Shown here: positions 48,101 through 57,100 of the stretch, one piece after another | How the letters are laid out: each line of letters begins with the position of its first letter | Position numbering within the stretch: the first letter of the stretch is position 1 | NCBI RefSeq assembly: GCF_016801865.2 | Contig: NC_068938.1 | Span: forward strand, 210,517,734-210,581,733 | Direction of reading: 5' to 3' | Source of the DNA: Culex pipiens pallens | Taxonomy: Eukaryota > Arthropoda > Insecta > Diptera > Culicidae | Length of the DNA: 64,000 nucleotides | Notes under the pieces: generated by a model | The model's input: the letters and a program-made list of their open reading frames with translations, nothing else | Database searches by the model: none | What the model was told of the DNA's origin: nothing | Translations under genes and position numbers: made by a program

Positions 48101-51100
48101 AAAATTCGAAAGTTGATGCCAGCTTCTCTTACGTCCAATCAAGCTCATACACGCAGAAAAATGTTTTGTAGAATCAGCCTGTACGAGGTTTGTTTCAATA
48201 AAAAAATTGTTGAATATAATCAACGCAGAGTTTTCGTTGAAACAAACCTTGATTTGCTCAATTCCACAAAAATCTTTTGTTGTTTTGAAAAAGTTGCTTT
48301 GACGTTTAGCGTTGATTCAACAAAAATCTTGATTTTCAAATCAACAAAATGTTTTGTTGATTCAAATATGCTATATTTTTCTGCGTGTATTTGGCGCCCA
48401 CCAGAACAAGCACCAATAATCGTTTTTGTTACACATTCCAATGTCTATATCTTCGGGAAAAGTTTGTAATATTTGATTTACAACATTAAAAATTTACTAA
48501 ATCCAGTATACAATTAAAAATAAATAAGGTTAAAAATCATTACTCAAAACTCAAAAGAAATTAAATATTCAGTGCCGGAGATGTTAAGAAATGACAAGAA
48601 ACATATAAAAAATAATTTCTACATAATCTTCATCTTCATTTTTCGACGGTTCGTACTAAGAAAATACAAACAAACATTTTCTGAAGAAAATTCAATTAAT
48701 AAAAATATGTAACTCTTACAAATTATCGTAATTCCTGATAATATTTTCTTAATAACTTGAAATTTATTCTATCTCTCTTTAATATATTTATCAAAATTGC
48801 CATCCGCGCGAAATCCGCGCCTAAGCAAAATTAGCCAGCAAATCCGCGCCAGATCCGCGCTATCCGCGCGAAACGCGCCATCCGCGCGATCCGCGCCGTC
48901 CGTAACAACCCTGAATGTATCAAAATGTGATATTTGTGGCAAGAGGGAAGCGGGAGGGAGGAAGGTGGTGGGGGCGATTCCGGAAGTGACGAGCAGCAAA
49001 AGCAGCTTGATGAGTGTTAAATACTGGTCCTATCGCGATGGTGAAGAGAGCAAAAGAAGGAGAGGTTGGGGGTACGGAAACGATCAAACTGGGAGCACTG
49101 CTGTCAGGGTGAGAAAGAGAGAATCTGGCAGAGTAGGCGGCGGCGATGGAGGAAGCGAGCGTGTTGAGTAATTTGAAAAATTTGCTTCTTTGATAGGAAG
49201 GGCGCAGCAACACGGTGCGGGAAGAAAATGGGAGGACACGGTGGGAAAAATATTTTATTTAAAACAATGTTATCGATTTTTTTTATCAAAAAAATAAATA
49301 AAACTAAATTAAGAGGCGAATGCACGCGGAGTGTAAAACCTCTATAATAAAACAACAACAACAAAAATAACAATATAATTTATTTTAGGTTAAAAAACCA
49401 GCCTTTTTTAAAATTTGAATGAACAAATTGACACTTTGATTTGATTTGATTAAGAGAAAACCAGCTAAACTGCTTTTCAGCATTATAACGGCGATTAGAG
49501 AAAAATATTTCAATTCTTCTAAAACAAAAAAAAAACATTCAGACTTTCAAGGGTCTATCAGACTGTTTTGCTAAAAGAGGTCAAAACTTCCATTTTTCGA
49601 TTTCCAGATCCAAAAAAATCGCCCAACAAACCATGTTTAATACATTGTAAGACATTTAATGCATTTGAAATCAAATAAAGTATTTGTAGGCGTTTTGCAA
49701 ATTTTGAACTTTGAGATTATAGAATTTATTGATACATAGAAAAAAGTGTTGCAAAACTAATTAAATTGTAAATAAATTATCAAGAATTTTTTAAAGTCCC
49801 AACCAAACCTTTTTCGATTTCTGTTGTTTGAATTTTCAAATTAATTCAAATATGTAATATTAAATCGTGCTTAAATTTAAAACTTTTTTTTTATTTTTAA
49901 ATCCTTATATCTAGCAAATGAAAATCGTGATTTATTCAATTCAAAGCTTTTTATAGAACTTTTTTTTTTAAAGAAAATCTGATTTTCGATGATTTATTAA
50001 GGTTTTTACTTTGTTTAGAGTTGGGGTTAACCGGTAGAGTTTTTATTTGACAAGCAATTTAAATTATTCAAATATTTACATTTTTGCTCAAATATCTTAT
50101 CAACATCATCCAACATATTTTATGCCTACAAATAATGTGTAGTGTTTTGAAGCTTTACAAAATTTGAAAAAAAGTAGGACAAGACAGAACAGACTGTTAA
50201 TTTTTTAAATTTCTAATATTTTTTTGTTCAATTTTCAGCCAAAAATATCGCAAAACCGTTAAAAAAATGTAATATAGTTCAAAAAGTGAGCCAAAATTTT
50301 AAAGATTCCACAATTTTATTTAAATTTTATGACGTTGTTCCAAAATATCAACCATTTCAAAATAAAATTCAATTCAAAAACAATTTAAAGACATTAATTA
50401 AATAATTTAAAAAAATAAATAAAAAAAAAATATTTATTTTTGTTTATAATGTGAACAATATTTTTTACAAATAAAAAACTTATTTCAATATTAGGTTTTC
50501 TCTAAAAAATCTTCTAAACAAATTAAATTTAAATTTTAAGTTTTCACAAACCTTAGATAATTTTTAAGGTTAAAAAGTGATTTATTTATTACTGCAATAA
50601 GGCTGCTAAAAATTTATTTATAGTTTTTTTTTCCCGAAAATCAGGAGGCAAAAAAAATGTTTGCATAAACTTCAAAAATTCAATTGCAATCAGCAGCAAT
50701 CAATTCGAAATGCATTCCCCTGCGTTTAGAATCATTTTTAGCCTGTTTGGGTTGATTTAAAAATCTTTTGAATTTTTGAAAATTGTCGATGTTTAGTATC
50801 GCAAAATTTTTTTTTGCTAATATGTTTGCTTTCGTCAAATTTTACATTTTTTGAAAACTAATAATTGTCAAACAACTGAACTAGTGTGAAATGCATTTTA
50901 AAACACTTTTTGCATTCAAATGATGAGACTATGTCTTGTAATATCAATTTTTATATTTTTTTTTATTTTTTGACCACCACTTAAGGAGTTATTACACTAC
51001 GGCAAACAAACAAACAAACAAACTTGCAGTTTTTGACAGTTTGCCTGCTTAGTTTGTTTGCCTGGCTTTGTTTGAACAAACGTCAGCCTGCATACATTTT

Positions 51101-54100
51101 GCCTTGTTAGCGAGTTTGCCACAAACAAGTTTGCGAGTTGGGCAAACTGTCAAAAACGAAAAAGTGCGAGTTTGTTTGCCGTAGTGTAATAGCTCCTTTA
51201 CGAACAAAAAATTACTGAACAAAAAATTTCAGCTGAAAAAAAATAAGTTTAAATCGCAAAAAATAAGAATTTTGAAATAAGATTATAACACAAAGTAAAA
51301 AAAAATATGTTTAAATTCAGCATTTAAGTTCATCAAAAACACCCCTAAATGTTCCCTCCGTGCCCGAGATCGAAGGCAAAGATCGCTCCCGCACAGAATC
51401 ACGGGGTCCGAGGGTCTGGCCTGGCCTCTGGTGGTGGTTGTCGTCGTAATTTTCCGAAACGTGGCAAACTGCTCCTCGACACAGCTAGGTTTGGGTGGCA
51501 GGGCAAAGTAAAATTAAACAATAGAGAAAAATTACATCTCGGTGGAGACAAAGAAAAAAAGGGAAGAAGGAAGTAGATGGGTGCGGCGGGTGGCAAATAG
51601 TTTCCAATTAAATTCTCTCGGAATGTCAAAATGTCTTGTAGCTCGGCCGACTTGTTGGCTGATGCTGGTGGGGATGGTCATGTCCTGGCACGTGGAGTGG
51701 AGTAAGAGGGGGGCACTTTGGAATGTCAATAATATCGGTAATGGAGACAAAAAGTGGGAGGGGAGGACGGTTGAGGTTGGTCAAATGAGACGATTCTGGT
51801 GGCTGTTTTTGGGTTCGATTCGGTTATTGTAGCCGGGAATGAGTTTCAGCTTTCTCGATGAAAAGTGTAAAGTGAGGAAACGAGCGGCGCGCTGCTTTTC
51901 AGAAAGTGGGAATCTCGTTTCATCCGAGTGGAGCTGACGCGTTGAAGTGGGCCAGGCAGGAAGAAGGGAACGTTGAGCAAAGTGTTGCAAATTGAATTTT
52001 GCACGAGCGCAGAAATAAAGTGAGGGGGTGATTGACACCATTTTAGCATTGTTGAACAACGTTAAATTGGTAAAGTTGGTGATTTTGTTTCATAAGGATA
52101 ATGTTGCTGAACAAATGAATGATGTAAAACTAACACAACACGACATATTTTAAGTTAATGTCAGTAAACGCTTAAATTTCGTCAAGGTATTTTAGATTTA
52201 GGCTCCCTGAACACGCTCCAATCGTCTGAATTGAATTTTAGTGAATTCCCTGCCAATAAATAAAATTGTGAATATTTGGGTTTTCCATACTCCTAAGCCA
52301 TCATTTGAACTGGCCAAGTCGTTTACACTTTTCACCGTTTTTACTTCATATTTGAAGAAAAATTGATTTTTAACAGGTGATGGTTCTCTATCGCAAATCG
52401 ATTATCCTTTTAATTTTTTTTATTTGGAAGAAACTTGGTGTATTCAGCACGTTCTGAAAAAAGTTTCCCATGACTTGAAAAAAATGTAAATTTCCACAAT
52501 ACAGTCTAAACTTGATTAAAAACATTCACTTCGGATAATCGAATCATTCGCTATTTTTAAATTTGTTATCTTATTTTTTTATTGTTTAGTACGACCCCTA
52601 AACTACGCTAGAGTGATTTAAAATTTTGAAATCCAAGATGGCGGCCAATATGACAGTGACGAAATATTGAAAAAATAAAAAAAAGTTAAAAATTGACAGG
52701 CCACTGTGTCAACATTTGAATGAAAAAAAGTGTTTTAAAACGCATCATACACCTGTCCAGTTGTTTTGCAATCATTGGTTTCCAAAATTTCTAAGTACTG
52801 ACAAAAATTTTATTTTTACGAGAAAAAAAAAGTTTTTGCGGTGTAATTTCATAAAAGTTTAAAATATGTTTAAACGAGTCCAAACTTGGTAAATATGATT
52901 ATCAATGCAGAAAAAGGCATTTAAGATTGTTCTCAGTTGATTAGACTTCTATTTCCATTGAAATTTTGATATTTTTTTTGAAAAAATATTTTTTTGCCCC
53001 CTGATTTTTCGGACCAATTTTGAAGGGGGGAGGGGGCGACATAAACTTTGAAAAATATTTGCAACGGTTAATGCTAAAAAAATAGTTGTCTTTTTTCGAA
53101 ATTTTATGAGTTTAAAAATAATAATAACTAAAGAATGCATGGGCAAAAAATCATTCAAATAAAAAAAATACAATGAAAAGTTGATTTGCGAAATCGTAGA
53201 GAACAACTAGATTGTCGAAATTGACCCACTGTCAAATTATTGCCCCAAACTCAACGGAAATGAAATCTCAAATTTTTATTTGATTTTTCTCGCTTTAAGT
53301 CGAATTCCCAAAACCATGTTTTTTAAATTTTCTTTTTTTTTACATTTTCAGCGGACTAAAAAAGGGAATGTTTTAAGGATGGTTTAAACCCTGAAAGTGG
53401 AAATATTATTTTTTGGAAAAAAATATAAAATATTGGTAAACGAAATTTTAAAAGTTAAAGGTATTTGGAGGTCAAATTTTCGAAAAAAAAGTTCAGGTTT
53501 TAGCAATTCAAAAATGCATCATGATGGAAAAGACCCCCGTAATAATAAAAGCTCTGTAATTTTAAATTTTGTGAAAAATGAGTTCTTCTCAGTGTCATCT
53601 AATAAGCCTATCGGAAACTATTGGTTTAAATTGCAAGGTAAAAAAAATATTTTTGTGAAATTTTCTGCTCTTTTATAAAAACAAGTTCGAAATTTTAGAA
53701 TCAAGAGTAATCTTTTGGAATGGCTTATTTCTTTAAGTCTTTAAGTGATTTGAACCATTTTGAAAATTTTGCACAAAAAAACAAGTTTTGTAATAAAATA
53801 ACCTTTTGCAAGAAAATTGGTGTATTAGTTCACGTTTATGCGCCATTTTTAAATGTTGCCTCGAAATGAACTTGAAATTGATACCAAATTTTAAATTTGA
53901 AAATTGTCAAATTATGTTGCTTTTACTTGATTTTATTGTTCATACCATTATTGAATAGAAAAAGATTCTAGAAATTTCGACATCCCTTTGATTTCTTCAC
54001 CTTTTTCTAGAATTTCATGTTTAGATATTATTTTGAAGATTTTATTGATTTTTTAAGAAAAAAAAACATTAAGGGAAGGAAGTGAAAAATTCTTTGGAAA

Positions 54101-57100
54101 AAAACGTGAAAAAGTCATTATTCTTTAAAAAAACCAATTTAAGTTGCCATGGAAACGTCATGAACTCGACTACTCGACGAAACACCAATTAAAAGCAAAT
54201 TCCATCTAGTAACAAAGAGAAAGGTGGAAAAAACTCATCAGCAATCAAATTGACCATATCATTCAAATGACTCCAAAATCATGGCCTACTGCGATAAAAG
54301 CGTCCAACCATCGTTACCCGCGAGGTGATGCTCAAAATTGTGTTTTTTTTTATCAATATCATTTTTTGTTCAGATCTTGCAAACAACAAAAATCGGGTTG
54401 TAAAAATAACGCCGCGAAACGATTCATTTTCCCAGCAAAAAAAAAAAACTGCCCTTCCGGGTGGGGGTGGCGTTGCACCCCGGACTATTGTTCCAAACAA
54501 TTAAAACCAGTTTTTTTTTCGTTTCGTTTTTCCTGAATTTGGTCGCTTCCGGAGCTCTTTTTTTTTGCTGTTGGGTTTTCACGTGTGTGGAAAAGTGTTT
54601 TCCACCAGGGGAGAGAAGCAAGAAGGGGGACTCCATCATGCTCCCAGTTGGAGGATTTTTATCCTACGGTGTTGCTGTTGTTTTCGGTGTCCACTTAATA
54701 TTAAACCAAAAAAAAAAGCGAATCCACGTTGGCCTTCGGGGGTCTGGTCCTCCCGGTGGACCATTAAAAGATAATTAGTCCAGCAGCAGGGGGAGGGAGG
54801 GCAGGGACGGTGGCGACTCCCCGCCTACTGGTTCTTGTGATGGTAATAACGGGGATTTTTTTTCCGCGCTTAAAAGTTCCATTTCACGGGGGCTGGCGAT
54901 GGTAGCGGCGTCGATGTTTTTTGGTTGGCAGCCCCCACCCGGGACATTCCTTAATCCTGTCCGGGTTTACGGTGACGAAATGTTTTTTTTTTTGTTGAAT
55001 TTTTGTTGGTGGGTTTTAGATCGACAGACAGAAGCAAATCGACGACGTTCTGTTGATGGACGAAAGTTTTTCCCCCAATTTAAATTTGTGGGATTTTCTG
55101 AATTTCCAGAGAATCCCTCTCCATTTCCAAAACAAACAAACAAAAAGACAAATCTTTTCGAGCTTTACCCCGCTTGACCCGCTTGTGGCTGGTGCGCCGG
55201 TGGATGCAGCACCCGATCAGCAGAATGTTCAGCAGCACCAGACAGATTCCGGCCGCGACCCCAATCAGCAACAGTAGCCCGGAAGCCCCGATCGAGGACG
55301 GGGGTGGCCCCGTCGGAGGTTTGCTGCCCAGCGAGGAGGCCGGCTGCGAGGGTGGAGTGTCTGAACCGAGGTAGGTAGGTGGATTAGTTGGGTTTGCAAA
55401 TTGTCAGAGTTCAAGTCCTGCGAAAAAAAAGAAGGTCATCGCAAAAAAGCATTACCTTTCGTTTGGGCCCGGGTCAAATCCGGCAGATACTTGCTGGAGC
55501 CGAGCGCGTTCGAGGCCATCACCGAAAACAGATACAGCGTGTTCATGCGCAGCCCCGTGATGGTCAGCTTGTGCGAGTTGGCCAGGCTGTCCTCGTACCG
55601 GTAGTGGTCGTTGTTCGCCTCCCGATACCGAATCCGGTAGTTCGCTTTCATTCCCCCGTCAAATCCGGGCGTCCACGCGACCGTAACGGAGTCGTGAGTC
55701 GCGTTCAAAATGTTCAAGCTCAGCGGCGGATCCGGCGGGGACGTCACGTCCAACCGGACCAGCTCCTTGACGCTCCCGAGCTCGTTCCGCGCGGTGCACT
55801 CGTACTGGCCGTAATCGTTCGAGGCGACCCGCTCGATCAGCAGAATCGACTCGTACGTCAGCGAGTCGATCTGTTTGTACTCGACGTAGTACTTGGACGT
55901 TTGGTTCACGTTCAACGATTGACCCCCGCGGGACCAGTAGAACTTGGGCCGGGGTGCGGACTGGGCGCGGCAAGGCAGGCGGCCCCGCTCACCGGCGCTG
56001 GTGGCGGCCCGCAGCATCGGCGGGGACTTGTCGATTTCGGGGATGACTGTTGGGAGAGAAGATGAGTGAAAAAGATTAAAATTTGTGAGTAAATTACTGA
56101 GATTTAAGAAGTGAAATCAATTTAACTATTTTCAGATCAATTAGAATTTAAACCGGCAAAAAACAAGTTTTATGGAAATTTGTCCATTATTGATTAATAT
56201 TTAATTGCGCATTGCTAATTTTAAAACCCGATAGCCGGCACCGAAATTATGCGAAAATCCCGGAAATCCCCCCACCACTTTAACAAAAACTATTTTTTTC
56301 AAAAATCTTGAAAATTTTGATGGAAATAGAAGTGTCAACTGGAAACAATAACAAATAAAAACAGTAAATTTCTGTGTTGACAATCATAATTAGTATATTT
56401 TGGAATCTTTTAAAAATATTTAAATTTGACGTAAAATATTTGTTTCTGAAAAAAAAGTCTTTGCTGAGATAATTCAAAAACTAATAATTGCAAAGCAACT
56501 GGACTGTTAAAACACTTTTCCTCATTAAAAGTCTAAAATCATTGAATTTTCATTTTTTATACTTTTTATAATTTTTCCCTTGCCCCTTTTACTTCGGTGA
56601 GATTTGAGGGACATTAACTTCTAAAAAAATTTACAACGGCCTAATATCTAATAAATTGATGTGAAAAATTACATTGAAATTGAAAGTGAAATTTTTCTGT
56701 TTTTCTACGTTTTTTTTTATTTAAAAAATAGATCAAAGTCTCCGCTATTTTTTGTTACTTAACTGTAATAAATTTTAATGTAAAATTTAATGTAATTTTC
56801 GAATCTGCAATAAAACAGATGGGTTATTCTTTAAATCAGAAAAAAATCGTGAATTCGTGTTTTTTGTAACATTTTTTTAGTGTGTATCAATATTGTACGA
56901 GCAGACACTTTTTTAAAGTATAAACTTGAAGGGTTTGCCTGTAACCATCACGAGTTATCGCGATTTCACCAAAAAGTCTGTGTTATTTTTTTTATTTTTT
57001 TTTATTCTGGTTTAATTTAGAGTTTCGAACGAGGAAAAGTGCCAAAGTATAAAGTTAATAGACCGAAGTCGATTTGGGCAGTGAAATTAAATTGTTTGGT

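Larger units (their letters stand above)
46428..48913. mobile_element. 2.5-kb non-autonomous element with CCGCGC subterminal repeats
   Basis: The ends CAGGGTTGTTACGG and CCGTAACAACCCTG are perfect complements. AATGTA occurs directly outside both (46422-46427 and 48914-48919). Each end carries a cluster of ATCCGCGC strings (46458-46510 and 48802-48898), the kind of repeated binding site used by transposases. The CAG...CTG ends suggest hAT, but the duplication seen is 6 bp rather than 8. The interior is the duplicated satellite and AT-rich sequence, with no transposase. Confidence 0.75.

Noticed and set aside
46012..55360. A two-pass membrane protein using both transmembrane exons together
   Set aside because: The frame allows it, but it would place the phosphotyrosine and PDZ-type tail outside the cell, against everything known of the family.
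55388..56065. A 225-codon plus-strand frame opposite the Ig-FN3 exon
   Set aside because: It is the antisense of a GC-rich exon; its Arg/Val-rich composition is typical of such mirrors.
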